A DNA stretch of 19,412 nucleotides from Minisyncoccota bacterium (GTDB lineage: Bacteria > Patescibacteriota > Minisyncoccia > Phycocordibacterales > JAACPR01), in assembly GCA_018061745.1 (NCBI GenBank), contig JAGOTN010000008.1, positions 1 to 19,412 of the forward strand, read 5' to 3'. Both the position numbers and the translations under genes were made by a program. Below, piece by piece: positions 6,868 to 13,144 of this stretch. The notes under the pieces are model-generated. The model was not told the DNA's origin, searched no databases, and saw only the letters and a program-made list of their open reading frames with translations. How positions within the stretch are numbered: position 1 is the first letter of the stretch; the number at the start of each line of letters is the position of its first letter.

Positions 6868-6939
6868 GGCGACTAGAGGGAATCGAACCCTCGTAACCAG
6901 ATCCACAGACTGGGGCTTTACCACTAAGCTATAGCCGCC
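6868..6939 (-). tRNA. tRNA-His (GUG)
   Basis: Full cloverleaf on minus: acceptor GCGGCTA/TAGTCGC, D stem GCTT/AAGC, anticodon loop CTGTGGA with GUG at 34-36, T arm GAGGG-TTCGATT-CCCTC. It carries the histidine identity element, an extra G at -1 opposite C73. CCA is not encoded. The anticodon stem has a U31-U39 mismatch next to the loop. Confidence 0.95.
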
Positions 6940-6973
6940 ATATTGGCTTATGTTGTTCTTGTAGTGCTCGGCA

Positions 6974-6979
6974 ATTATG
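6974..6979 (-). promoter_or_regulatory. Candidate promoter for tRNA-His
   Basis: CATAAT on minus preceded by TGC (extended -10 TGC-CATAAT), in the 54-nt gap between the 299-aa gene stop and the tRNA. The expected start is near 6967, giving a 5' trailer of about 28 nt. No clear -35. Confidence 0.35.
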
Positions 6980-6993
6980 GCACAAATTTATTA

Positions 6994-7893
6994 TTATTCA
7001 ACTGCGTAAGCATTGTTTGGGATTTTTATTTCAAAACTTAAAGGTGGCTCAATTCCTGTTTTTTCTTTTATTTTTTGCATACGAGCTTTTATATTTTCAT
7101 CTTGTAACGCCTCATCCCACCTTTGTGCATGATAAGGATCATTGTTTCTCTTAATAAATTCAACGGCTTCATCAACTGAATCAAATACAGACGCTAAATA
7201 TGTAGCTAAAATTCTTTTTCCTGTATCGTAATCAAACATATTATTTAAATATTCTCTTGTTGGATGGTTCTCTGACCTCGCAATGATGTTTGCATAATCT
7301 TGAAAAACCATATGGGATCTAAGTTGAGTTTCTTTGTCCATATTTAATTTAGTGTGATGAGAATCTAAAGGCCCTGTCATGTAATGAGGGATTTCCGCAA
7401 ATGAAGCATAAACATATTTGTCTGCGTGAATAATTGCATCTTGAAATCCAAAAGATTTTGATTCTCCTCTCTGACGAGGGGCTGTAAATTCTTTTCTGTC
7501 AGATTCTGTTGTGCTTAGAACAACGGAAAATTTATCAATAGCTCTGATAAAATCCATTAGCTTATTCTGTCTTTCTACAAAATTTCCTAGTTCAAACAAA
7601 GACGGGTTATCAACATAAACATTTTCTAATTCTTGTAATTGTCGTTCAGATTTTTTACGAAGTAGTTCTATATTCTCACCTTTAATACAAGTATCGTAAA
7701 GCGCTTCAAGTTCAGGGTCTTCAGAAAGTTCCCTCTCAAGTTTTTCTACGTAATATTTTTTAAAGCTTTCTTCTCCGTTTTTTTCGGCTAAACGTCCTGA
7801 AATTAGATTTTCATTTACGCCATCTAGATATTTACTAAAGGATGATTTATTAATATTTTCTTCTGCTTCAAAAGACGGCTTAAATGATTCCAT
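6994..7893 (-). CDS. 299-aa soluble protein of unknown function
   Basis: No family recognised. The first half (about 1-125) is highly charged and helical, with a likely coiled coil around KGENIELLRKKSERQLQELE (71-90). The second half holds compact, conserved-looking segments: SFGFQDAIIHADKYVYASF (147-165), PHYMTGPLDSHHTKL (169-183), QDYANIIARSENHPTREYL (198-216) and FDYDTGKRILATYLASVFDS (220-239). It is cytosolic: no signal peptide, TM segment or cysteine cluster (one Cys, C69). It starts 26 nt after rplS and may be co-transcribed with it, although an AT-rich -10-like TAATAT lies 6 nt before the ATG. The His and Asp residues in the second half could form a catalytic or metal site, but nothing supports a named activity. 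Confidence 0.8.
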   Translation of the reverse strand: MESFKPSFEAEENINKSSFSKYLDGVNENLISGRLAEKNGEESFKKYYVEKLERELSEDPELEALYDTCIKGENIELLRKKSERQLQELENVYVDNPSLFELGNFVERQNKLMDFIRAIDKFSVVLSTTESDRKEFTAPRQRGESKSFGFQDAIIHADKYVYASFAEIPHYMTGPLDSHHTKLNMDKETQLRSHMVFQDYANIIARSENHPTREYLNNMFDYDTGKRILATYLASVFDSVDEAVEFIKRNNDPYHAQRWDEALQDENIKARMQKIKEKTGIEPPLSFEIKIPNNAYAVE

Positions 7894-7919
7894 CTAATTA
7901 TATTAACAAACAAAAGATA

Positions 7920-8441
7920 TTACGCTTCTTTATTTTCTTCAGATATTTCTTCTGCAACAATTTCCTCTGGAGTTTCAGAAACTTCTTCAACAGACTCAGC
8001 TTCTGCTAATTTGATTTCTTCTGGAGTTAGTTCTTCATCCTCTGGAACTTCTGGCATATCTAAATCTTCTGGCTTAACAGAATCGTTGATATTAACAAAC
8101 AACATTTTCATTCTCTTAGAAATTTGTTTTAAAGCTTTTCTTCGGATGTAGTAAAGCTTGCTTCTTCGAACTTTTGAACGCTTTGTGATTTCGATTTTAT
8201 CAATCATTGGAGAGTATAGTGGGAAGATTTTTTCAACTCCGTATCCACCAGTAGATCGACGAACTGTAAAAGTAGCTCCGGCTTCTGTTCCGTGTTTTCG
8301 AGCTAGAACTAGACCTTCGAAAATTTGGATTCGAGTCTTTCCTTTTTCTTCAATTTTTTGAGATACACGAACAGTATCCCCGGCTCGTAAGTCCAAAGTT
8401 CGTCGTGCTTCTATGTTTACTGGTGATATTACTCTATTCAT
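7920..8441 (-). CDS. rplS: Ribosomal protein bL19 with acidic C-terminal tail
   Basis: bL19 lies at the interface of the two ribosomal subunits. Residues 1-115 give the family pattern: GDTVRVSQKI, TRIQIFEGLVLARKHG (36-51), FTVRRSTGGYGVEKIFPLYS (58-77), and KVRRSKLYYIR (90-100). The usual length is about 115; here a further 58 residues follow, rich in Glu with Pro (EVPEDEELTPEEIKLAEAES...), probably disordered and strongly acidic. Its ATG follows a CATATG with no ribosome binding site. A weak promoter, TTGCTC-N17-TAAAGT, ends about 10 nt before the start. It lies downstream of the rluD-like gene but is separated from it by a terminator-like hairpin. Confidence 0.95.
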   Translation of the reverse strand: MNRVISPVNIEARRTLDLRAGDTVRVSQKIEEKGKTRIQIFEGLVLARKHGTEAGATFTVRRSTGGYGVEKIFPLYSPMIDKIEITKRSKVRRSKLYYIRRKALKQISKRMKMLFVNINDSVKPEDLDMPEVPEDEELTPEEIKLAEAESVEEVSETPEEIVAEEISEENKEA

Positions 8442-8452
8442 ATGTCGGGGTA

Positions 8453-8475
8453 CTTTAACACAAAGGTTTTATACG
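8453..8475 (-). promoter_or_regulatory. Candidate rplS promoter
   Basis: On minus, TTGCTC is followed after 17 nt by TAAAGT, about 10 nt before the rplS ATG. The match to consensus is moderate (4 of 6 in the -10). Confidence 0.3.
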
Positions 8476-8508
8476 AGCAAGATGCTTTTGGTTTAGATAA
8501 AAACAAAG

Positions 8509-8535
8509 GGCGCAGGCGGTAAAACCGCCTGCGCC
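8509..8535 (-). terminator. GC-rich palindrome, probable rluD-gene terminator
   Basis: Perfect 11-bp stem GGCGCAGGCGG / CCGCCTGCGCC with a 5-nt loop. On minus it is followed by CTTTGTTTTTATC, so it can terminate transcripts from the pseudouridine synthase gene before rplS. Its GC content stands out sharply from the AT-rich surroundings. Confidence 0.65.
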
Positions 8536-8548
8536 AGACAGGAACCCC

Positions 8549-8580
8549 CACCTCCTTTCTTCCGGGTTGTTACGGAAATT
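8549..8580. other. Intergenic anti-SD/SD-like block with small hairpin
   Basis: Plus strand reads CACCTCCTTTCT (8549-8560), identical to the usual 3' end of 16S rRNA; minus strand therefore reads AGAAAGGAGGTG, a perfect Shine-Dalgarno. It is next to a small hairpin TTCCG/CGGAA (8560-8564 with 8572-8576). No ATG follows at ribosome-binding distance on minus. Confidence 0.4.
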
Positions 8581-8615
8581 TTGAAATACTTCAATTTTCA
8601 ATTTAGCAATTTTAA

Positions 8616-9368
8616 TTATCTGTGTAAATACTTTAAAGCATTTTGAAAATCTTCTGGAAAATCTGCAACGATTGTTTTCCTCTCTCCTTCTGTGTCGTAA
8701 AAAGAAATCTCTCTTGCGTGAAGGGCCATTCTTTTAAAACCCAAAAGACAATCTCGATTTGGTGCATACAAAGAATCACAAACAATTGGTTTTTCAATTG
8801 CTTTTAAATGAACGCGAATCTGATGTGTTCTTCCTGTTTTGGGTTCCGCCTCTACGTATGCAAAAATCTCTCCTTCGTAATTTCCTCGATTCAAAACGCG
8901 CACAAGTGTCAGAGCTTCTCGCATCTGTCCGCGTGAATCACGAAGAGAAGTCCATTTTCTAATATCTTTTCCACTTCTCCCTATCGGTTTATCAATAATA
9001 GTAATTTCTTCTTTTATATTTCCATAAATAAAAGCGTGATAATTTTTTTGAATTATTCTATCTTGAAATTGTTTTTTTAAATTCTCAAAACCTTTTTCTG
9101 TACGAGCAATAAGCATTACACCAGAAGTATCTTTATCAAGACGATGCACAATTCCCGGGCGTAATATATTTGTTTTATCAGAAACAATCGGCTCCCCCAC
9201 ATCTGAGCTTTCTGGATATTTTTCTAAAATCCAATCAACCAAAGTCTTAATATCAGTTTTGCCATCTCCGTGTACAACAAGACCAGCTGGCTTATTAATC
9301 GCGACAACATCTTCTGATTCAAAAATCACTTTTATATTTTCAAATATATTTTCATTAGATTCACTCAT
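8616..9368 (-). CDS. RluA/RluD-family pseudouridine synthase
   Basis: Isomerises specific uridines in rRNA or tRNA. 250 aa, with the family motifs in order: VVAINKPAGLVVHGDG (21-36), PGIVHRLDKDTSGVMLIA (71-88) with catalytic D78, KNYHAFIYG (108-116), KPIGRSGKD (127-135), and AEPKTGRTHQIRVHL (174-188), then CDSLYAP. There is no N-terminal S4 RNA-binding domain (true RluD starts with one), so it is an RluA/short-type member and the modified site cannot be named. A perfect TATAAT ends 7 nt before the ATG, which predicts a leaderless mRNA. It is divergent from the methyltransferase gene. Confidence 0.93.
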   Translation of the reverse strand: MSESNENIFENIKVIFESEDVVAINKPAGLVVHGDGKTDIKTLVDWILEKYPESSDVGEPIVSDKTNILRPGIVHRLDKDTSGVMLIARTEKGFENLKKQFQDRIIQKNYHAFIYGNIKEEITIIDKPIGRSGKDIRKWTSLRDSRGQMREALTLVRVLNRGNYEGEIFAYVEAEPKTGRTHQIRVHLKAIEKPIVCDSLYAPNRDCLLGFKRMALHAREISFYDTEGERKTIVADFPEDFQNALKYLHR

Positions 9369-9375
9369 CTGAAAA

Positions 9376-9381
9376 ATTATA
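9376..9381 (-). promoter_or_regulatory. -10 box of the pseudouridine synthase gene (leaderless)
   Basis: Perfect TATAAT on minus, 7 nt before the ATG at 9368. No good -35. The expected transcription start falls on or next to the start codon. Confidence 0.6.
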
Positions 9382-9402
9382 TCGCATTTTATGGTTGTTT
9401 TG

Positions 9403-9408
9403 TATAAT
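9403..9408 (+). promoter_or_regulatory. -10 box of the methyltransferase gene
   Basis: Perfect TATAAT on plus, 13 nt before ATG 9422. The start is expected near 9415, giving a leader of about 7 nt. It also rules out translation from the upstream TTG at 9395, which precedes the promoter box. Confidence 0.55.
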
Positions 9409-9421
9409 AAAAATATTAAAA

Positions 9422-10075
9422 ATGATCTACAAATTGTTTATGCAAAATAAAGACGAACCAAAAAATAGACACATTGAACTTGTTATTAAAAATAGAGAAA
9501 CTTTTTTGAATTTAATGCCAAAAAATGGAGTTGTAGCAGAAGTTGGTGTTTGGAGGGGTGATTTTGCTAAAAAGATAATCGACATTACAAAACCTAAAGA
9601 AATGTATCTTATTGATCCTTGGGAATGGTTAGGTCAATGGAAAGATGGAAGTGATCCGACATTCAATAATCCTGACGAAGTTTATGCTGAAATCTTAAAA
9701 AAATTCCCTGCATCCAATAATGAAAATATTCAAGTTGTTAGGACTTCGTCGGAAATTGCATCTAAAAATTTTAAGGATGAATATTTTGATTGGGTCTATA
9801 TTGACGCGGATCACCGATATAAACAAATACAAGAAGACTTGCATTTTTGGTGGCCGAAAATAAAAGAAGGTGGAATGCTTTGTGGTCACGATATTAGCAA
9901 CTTGTTTTTAGAAAAAGAAATCACTGATTACGAAAAAGATAAAAACGGAGTTCCTCGAGCTTTAATTGAGTTTCTAAAAGAAATAAGACACCCGAACACT
10001 TTTGGAATTGGTCCCGAGAATTTAATTATTGTTGGTCAAAATTGGGCAATAAAAAAGATAAGGTCTATAGGATAG
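9422..10075 (+). CDS. Class I SAM-dependent methyltransferase (Methyltransf_24-like)
   Basis: 217 aa from ATG 9422 (another ATG at 9440). The Rossmann-type core is clear: VVAEVGVWRGDFAKKII as motif I for SAM binding, MYLIDPWEW as the second strand with the acidic ribose contact, then DWVYIDADHRYKQIQEDLHF and IKEGGMLCGHDI as motifs IV-V. The WVYIDADH...GGxxxGHD arrangement is typical of the Methyltransf_24 family, often found with glycan or sugar modification genes and in small-molecule pathways. The substrate cannot be told from the sequence. No glycosyltransferase neighbours are present. It stands alone on plus between two minus-strand operons. An in-frame open extension to TTG 9395 is unlikely because it overlaps the -10 box. 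Confidence 0.85.
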   Translation: MIYKLFMQNKDEPKNRHIELVIKNRETFLNLMPKNGVVAEVGVWRGDFAKKIIDITKPKEMYLIDPWEWLGQWKDGSDPTFNNPDEVYAEILKKFPASNNENIQVVRTSSEIASKNFKDEYFDWVYIDADHRYKQIQEDLHFWWPKIKEGGMLCGHDISNLFLEKEITDYEKDKNGVPRALIEFLKEIRHPNTFGIGPENLIIVGQNWAIKKIRSIG

Positions 10076-10089
10076 TTTTTAAAAAGAAA

Positions 10090-10115
10090 AAATCCCGAGC
10101 CGAAGCTTAGGATTT
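10090..10115 (-). terminator. Terminator of the kinase-like operon
   Basis: On minus, AAATCC...GGATTT closes a stem with a UUCG tetraloop, one G-U pair and one mismatch, followed by TTTTTTCTTTTT. The stop codon of the 92-aa gene lies inside the stem. There is no T tract on the plus side, so it does not serve the convergent methyltransferase gene. Confidence 0.75.
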
Positions 10116-10385
10116 AAAGAAAGATTCATTCACGGAATACTCCGCAAACTTATTTCCATTGTGTTCAGTTTCACCCAACGGATAAGCTCGCCCTTCATTA
10201 TTTGTGATTGAATTTTTGATTTTCTCGTGAGATTCAGACCCAGAGATCACAAAAACCCGATCTGCAGTATTGAGACGAAGAAACCCGTCTTCAGAGTTTT
10301 GCTCGAAATTATCTAGCATTTCCAGGATTTTCTCATCATCCGGATGCTCCATGTGTTTAATTGTTACCGTGCTCATGTTTTCCAT
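10107..10385 (-). CDS. 92-aa soluble protein paired with kinase-like gene
   Basis: No family recognised. Acidic, no TM segment, no cysteine. It looks like a small alpha/beta domain: TVTIKHMEHP (a strand), a helix DDEKILEMLDNFEQNSE, strands FLRLNTADRVFVISG, a helix SHEKIKNSI and a closing part NKFAEYSVNESFFKS. The start is either ATG 10385 or the in-frame ATG 10376 (MSTVTIKH). It begins 9 nt after the kinase-like gene and shares its transcript and terminator. It may be a partner or substrate of that protein; this rests only on position. Confidence 0.65.
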   Translation of the reverse strand: MENMSTVTIKHMEHPDDEKILEMLDNFEQNSEDGFLRLNTADRVFVISGSESHEKIKNSITNNEGRAYPLGETEHNGNKFAEYSVNESFFKS

Positions 10386-10394
10386 TTTATATTA

Positions 10395-11315
10395 TTATTT
10401 TTCTAATTTGTCAAGATAGTCTTGCAACTCGTCTGCTGTTTTGTCAGGATTTTCCAAATATTTTGAAAGCCATTTCAACACTTTATCTAAATCTTTAACA
10501 TTTTCTTCATACATCATCTGATCAGGTTGACCTTCAAAACCATGATGTCCGCCACCGAAATCAATAATTACAGGTTCCCCATCCTCCTTAACCATTATAT
10601 TTCTTGTAGATAAATCATTGTGATACAAACCTTTTGAATGGAAAATAGCTATCGCTTCTTTAAGTTTTCCAGAAAATTTTTCAAAGTCTATTTTTGGTGC
10701 AATCCTTTTATCATCACCTTCCAAAATAATTTTTTCGATATTTTCTCCATGAATTTTATCCATCATTAAAAGTGTCACATCTTCTTCCCAAAAATATCTC
10801 GGGTCAGTGTCATAATTTTGATCACCTCTTTTTAAATCAATAAGTCTATGCACCCAAGGAACAACAACATCAGAACCATTTTCTTTCAATAAAAGATTTG
10901 CTCTGTTTGAATATCGTGCCTCTGTTTCAGGGTCTACTTGAGGACGAAACGCGTGTCCATTTTTAATAAATTTTCTTTTTTTCTCTTTTACAAGTTCGAA
11001 ATAATCTTGAATTTTTCTCAAGGGTTTAGCAGTTTCTGGCAATTCACTAAATCTTCTTTCTGTAATTTCCGCTGAAACTTTTTTCCACAAAGCTTTGACA
11101 CAGGCGTTTGAACGATTGTCACCTTCTTCAAGAGAGGCATCATAAACAACTGCATTATTTCCACTACCAACAAAAAACTCTAAGTTACCAATAATAGTAT
11201 CGTGATGCTGAATAAATTCTTCCGGATTTGGAACTTCAATTTTTTCAAACGCACCAAGATTACCTCTTTCGGTTTTCTTGTTACTATCAAAAACTTTTAC
11301 TGTCTCTTCAAACAT
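10395..11315 (-). CDS. Protein-kinase-like (ELK fold) phosphotransferase
   Basis: 306 aa with a eukaryotic-like kinase core. G-loop-like FVGSGNNAVVYDAS (48-61), an Ala-x-Val-Lys-type lysine at K74 (ACVKALW), hinge-region strand VTLLMMDKIHGENI (180-193), catalytic loop YHNDLSTRN (231-239) with D234 and N239, and the metal-binding DFG at 252-254 (IIDFGGGHHG). HxDLSxxN and DFG fit Rio/Bud32/APH-like kinases as well as Ser/Thr kinases. The insert of about 100 residues between lysine and hinge is charged and unusual. Substrate unknown: protein, lipid or small molecule are all possible. Extended -10 TGT-GATAAT lies 8 nt before the ATG. Operon with the 92-aa gene. Confidence 0.82.
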   Translation of the reverse strand: MFEETVKVFDSNKKTERGNLGAFEKIEVPNPEEFIQHHDTIIGNLEFFVGSGNNAVVYDASLEEGDNRSNACVKALWKKVSAEITERRFSELPETAKPLRKIQDYFELVKEKKRKFIKNGHAFRPQVDPETEARYSNRANLLLKENGSDVVVPWVHRLIDLKRGDQNYDTDPRYFWEEDVTLLMMDKIHGENIEKIILEGDDKRIAPKIDFEKFSGKLKEAIAIFHSKGLYHNDLSTRNIMVKEDGEPVIIDFGGGHHGFEGQPDQMMYEENVKDLDKVLKWLSKYLENPDKTADELQDYLDKLEK

Positions 11316-11323
11316 GAATAAAT

Positions 11324-11332
11324 ATTATCACA
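11324..11332 (-). promoter_or_regulatory. Extended -10 promoter of the kinase-like gene (leaderless)
   Basis: TGT-GATAAT on minus, 8 nt before the ATG at 11315, so the transcript is expected to begin within about 2 nt of the start codon. Confidence 0.5.
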
Positions 11333-11349
11333 TCGATGAGGAAAATTTG

Positions 11350-11422
11350 TGGGCGATGAGGGACTTGAACCCCCGACCTTCTCAGTGTAAATGAGTTGCT
11401 CTACCAACTGAGCTAATCGCCC
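11350..11422 (-). tRNA. tRNA-Val (UAC)
   Basis: Cloverleaf on minus: acceptor GGGCGAT/ATCGCCC with A73, D stem GCTC/GAGC, anticodon loop TTTACAC (UAC), T arm GGGGG-TTCAAGT-CCCTC. CCA is not encoded. Anticodon stem has an A27-A43 mismatch at its outer end. Confidence 0.95.
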
Positions 11423-11435
11423 TTACAAAGTACAC

Positions 11436-11441
11436 ATTATC
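11436..11441 (-). promoter_or_regulatory. Candidate -10 box of tRNA-Val
   Basis: GATAAT on minus with TTTACA about 15 nt upstream, 13 nt before the tRNA 5' end. The spacer is shorter than usual. Confidence 0.35.
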
Positions 11442-11470
11442 GTAAAAAGTCTTTTATGTAAATGCTTATA

Positions 11471-11479
11471 TGCTAGTAT
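11471..11479 (+). promoter_or_regulatory. Extended -10 promoter of DedA-like gene (leaderless)
   Basis: TGC-TAGTAT on plus ends 8 nt before ATG 11488. This also argues against the upstream in-frame ATG at 11470, which overlaps the box. Confidence 0.5.
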
Positions 11480-11487
11480 TTACATTA

Positions 11488-12180
11488 ATGAACGAAATTG
11501 CGAAAAAAACCTTTAATTACTCAGCTTTAGTTTGGATTTTGTCTGCGATTTCTCTTTATATATATTGTGCAATGGGTTTTTTGAATGCAAAGATTCCTGG
11601 AGTTGAAGAGTTGGTGAAATTTTTATCTTCGGCTGATGAAAAACATATTTACATCGCGGCTTTTCTTTCAGTGTTTATAGAAGGACTATATTTTCTTGGA
11701 AGTTTTTTCCCAGGAACAACTTTAATAATTATTATTTCGATTCTATCTCAAGTCACAGGATATGCTGTTTTTGCTGGAACAATTTTCACTATTTTTGTTG
11801 GGTGGAGTCTAGCGGGTTTGATAAATATTATTGTTGCAAAACTTTATCTTAAAAAAATCGCAAAGGTTGGAGAAAATCATGAATACGAAGTTAAGGACAG
11901 GATTTGGACAACATGGTTCCCTGCTTTTCGTGCCAACTACGAAGTCGCACAAATCACAGACGGAGGAAATGTTTTGAAAGTTTTTTTATCTTCTATGCGA
12001 GTAAAATTTTTAGTTATGATCGCTGTTGGAGTTGGTGCAATGATCGTTCCTTTTATTCTAGATATTCACACATTAAAAAATGAAGAGGGCTTTGCTTCAG
12101 TGGCCGCTGTTGCAACTATCAGTCTTGTTGTTGGGATTGTTAAAATAAAAAAACAACCAAATAAACAGGTTGTCTCTTAA
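11488..12180 (+). CDS. DedA/VTT-type membrane protein
   Basis: 230 aa from ATG 11488. Hydrophobic segments: about residues 10-31 (YSALVWILSAISLYIYCAMG), 53-75, 78-105 and 166-190, then a last helix near 205-222. The segment IEGLYFLGSFFPGTTLIIII carries the Glu...Phe-Pro-Gly re-entrant loop pattern of DedA/SNARE-associated proteins, and the second half (TTWFPAFRANYEVAQITDGG followed by VLKVFLSSM) resembles the matching second DedA loop, RF-P-R-----AG---M. DedA proteins are polytopic inner-membrane proteins, several of them acting as phospholipid flippases or transporters in polyprenyl-phosphate recycling. Weak DedA membership, so the function is a guess. The start at 11488 is chosen because the -10 box lies over the upstream ATG at 11470. 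Monocistronic, no ribosome binding site. Confidence 0.6.
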   Translation: MNEIAKKTFNYSALVWILSAISLYIYCAMGFLNAKIPGVEELVKFLSSADEKHIYIAAFLSVFIEGLYFLGSFFPGTTLIIIISILSQVTGYAVFAGTIFTIFVGWSLAGLINIIVAKLYLKKIAKVGENHEYEVKDRIWTTWFPAFRANYEVAQITDGGNVLKVFLSSMRVKFLVMIAVGVGAMIVPFILDIHTLKNEEGFASVAAVATISLVVGIVKIKKQPNKQVVS

Positions 12181-12188
12181 AAACTCTG

Positions 12189-12260
12189 TGCTCCCGGTTG
12201 GAATCGAACCAACAATAACGGCTTAGAAGTCCGCAGTTATATCCATTTAACTACAGGAGC
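12189..12260 (-). tRNA. tRNA-Arg (UCU)
   Basis: Cloverleaf on minus: acceptor GCTCCTG/CGGGAGC with A73, D stem GTTA/TAAC, anticodon loop CTTCTAA (UCU), T arm GTTGG-TTCGATT-CCAAC. CCA is not encoded. Anticodon stem has an A31-G39 mismatch next to the loop and a G-U pair at 27-43. Confidence 0.95.
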
Positions 12261-12268
12261 GTTTACAC

Positions 12269-12297
12269 ACATTAACAATAGTTTTGCAAAAGGTCAA
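12269..12297 (-). promoter_or_regulatory. Candidate promoter of tRNA-Arg
   Basis: TTGACC (12292-12297), 17-nt spacer, TAATGT (12269-12274) on minus. The start is expected near 12262, directly at the tRNA. The -10 is weak, and read-through from the pil operon is also possible because no terminator lies between. Confidence 0.4.
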
Positions 12298-12303
12298 AAT
12301 TAT

Positions 12304-12573
12304 TTAAAGGCTATTGAATTTCTCTTTTCGCGAATTTAAATTATTTACAACTCGATCTAGTTGTTCTGTATTTACATGTAGAGGGTTTATCCCCTTCTCG
12401 TCTTCTTCTGAAAATACAGAATTTTTTTCAATAGACAAATATATACTCCAAGAAACAAAAATCATTACCACAAAAATAAATGAAATGATTCCAAACAAAA
12501 CCATCCAATCAACACGAACTGAAACCCCCATCAAAGAAAGACTCTTTTTCTTTTTTAATTTTAGATTTTTCAT
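12304..12573 (-). CDS. Single-TM protein, fourth gene of pilMNO operon
   Basis: 89 aa. Lys-rich cytoplasmic N-terminus (MKNLKLKKKKS), one TM helix at about 24-47 (MVLFGIISFIFVVMIFVSWSIYL), then an extracytoplasmic tail of about 40 residues with a charged, helical look (TEQLDRVVNNLNSRKEKFNSL). ATG follows the pilO stop with no gap, so translation is coupled. In type IV pilus clusters, pilP follows pilO, but PilP is a lipoprotein and this protein has no lipobox or beta domain; it fits a monoderm-type machine better. A role in the inner-membrane PilNO platform is likely from position. No family recognised. Confidence 0.7.
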   Translation of the reverse strand: MKNLKLKKKKSLSLMGVSVRVDWMVLFGIISFIFVVMIFVSWSIYLSIEKNSVFSEEDEKGINPLHVNTEQLDRVVNNLNSRKEKFNSL

Positions 12574-13143
12574 TTAATTTGTTGTAGTCATTATATTAAA
12601 ATTACCAGCCCAAGTTTGTTTCTTTGTTTGTGAATCAAAAATTGAAGTTAATCCGAAAGATTCAATGATTGAATGTTTTGGAATATTTTCCATTTTCAAA
12701 AGAAACTTAGACACAGATTCCCAATTCCCATCTACTCGAATACTCATAACAAATTTTCCATGAGTTCTCTCAGGATTTTCTTGTCCTATGTTTTGTGAGA
12801 GCTCTCCAGTTTTTAAAACATCAAACAAATCAACACCTTGAACGGTAATAACAACACCACTATCTTTTGCAATTTTTTCTACATCACTAATAAAAACAAA
12901 CACTTCGTCTTTTCCAACAAGAAAATCATCTACAGAGCCAGCACTTTCTTCATAATTTCGAATTGCTCTTTTCAAAGTAACAACATCTTCTTTATTTGCA
13001 ATTGATAATTCATTTGAAATTGTACGTAGTTTTTCTTTTTCATTACTGATTACAAACAATGAGAAAATTGTCGCAATTATAAGTATTACAAAAACGACTA
13101 TTGCAATACTTAAATATTTTTTTGTTGAGTTAATATTTTTCAT
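12574..13143 (-). CDS. pilO: PilO-like type IV pilus assembly protein
   Basis: 189 aa from ATG 13143 (1 nt after the pilN stop), or 195 aa from 13161, which would overlap pilN; I prefer the former. Layout is classic PilO: short cytoplasmic head, TM helix at about 10-32 (YLSIAIVVFVILIIATIFSLF), a coiled coil (NEKEKLRTISNELSIANKED), then a ferredoxin-like extracytoplasmic domain including GKDEVFVFISDVEKIAKDSG and FVMSIRVDGNWESVSKFLLK, the typical PilO strand-helix pair. PilO pairs with PilN in the alignment complex linking cytoplasmic PilM to the pilus machine. Homology is by architecture and operon position rather than strong sequence identity. Confidence 0.8.
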   Translation of the reverse strand: MKNINSTKKYLSIAIVVFVILIIATIFSLFVISNEKEKLRTISNELSIANKEDVVTLKRAIRNYEESAGSVDDFLVGKDEVFVFISDVEKIAKDSGVVITVQGVDLFDVLKTGELSQNIGQENPERTHGKFVMSIRVDGNWESVSKFLLKMENIPKHSIIESFGLTSIFDSQTKKQTWAGNFNIMTTTN

Positions 13144-13144
13144 A

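Noticed and set aside
9395..9421. Extended N-terminus of the methyltransferase from TTG 9395
   Set aside because: A perfect TATAAT lies at 9403-9408, inside the proposed extension, so transcription begins downstream.
11470..11487. Earlier ATG for the DedA-like gene
   Set aside because: It overlaps the extended -10 box TGC-TAGTAT.
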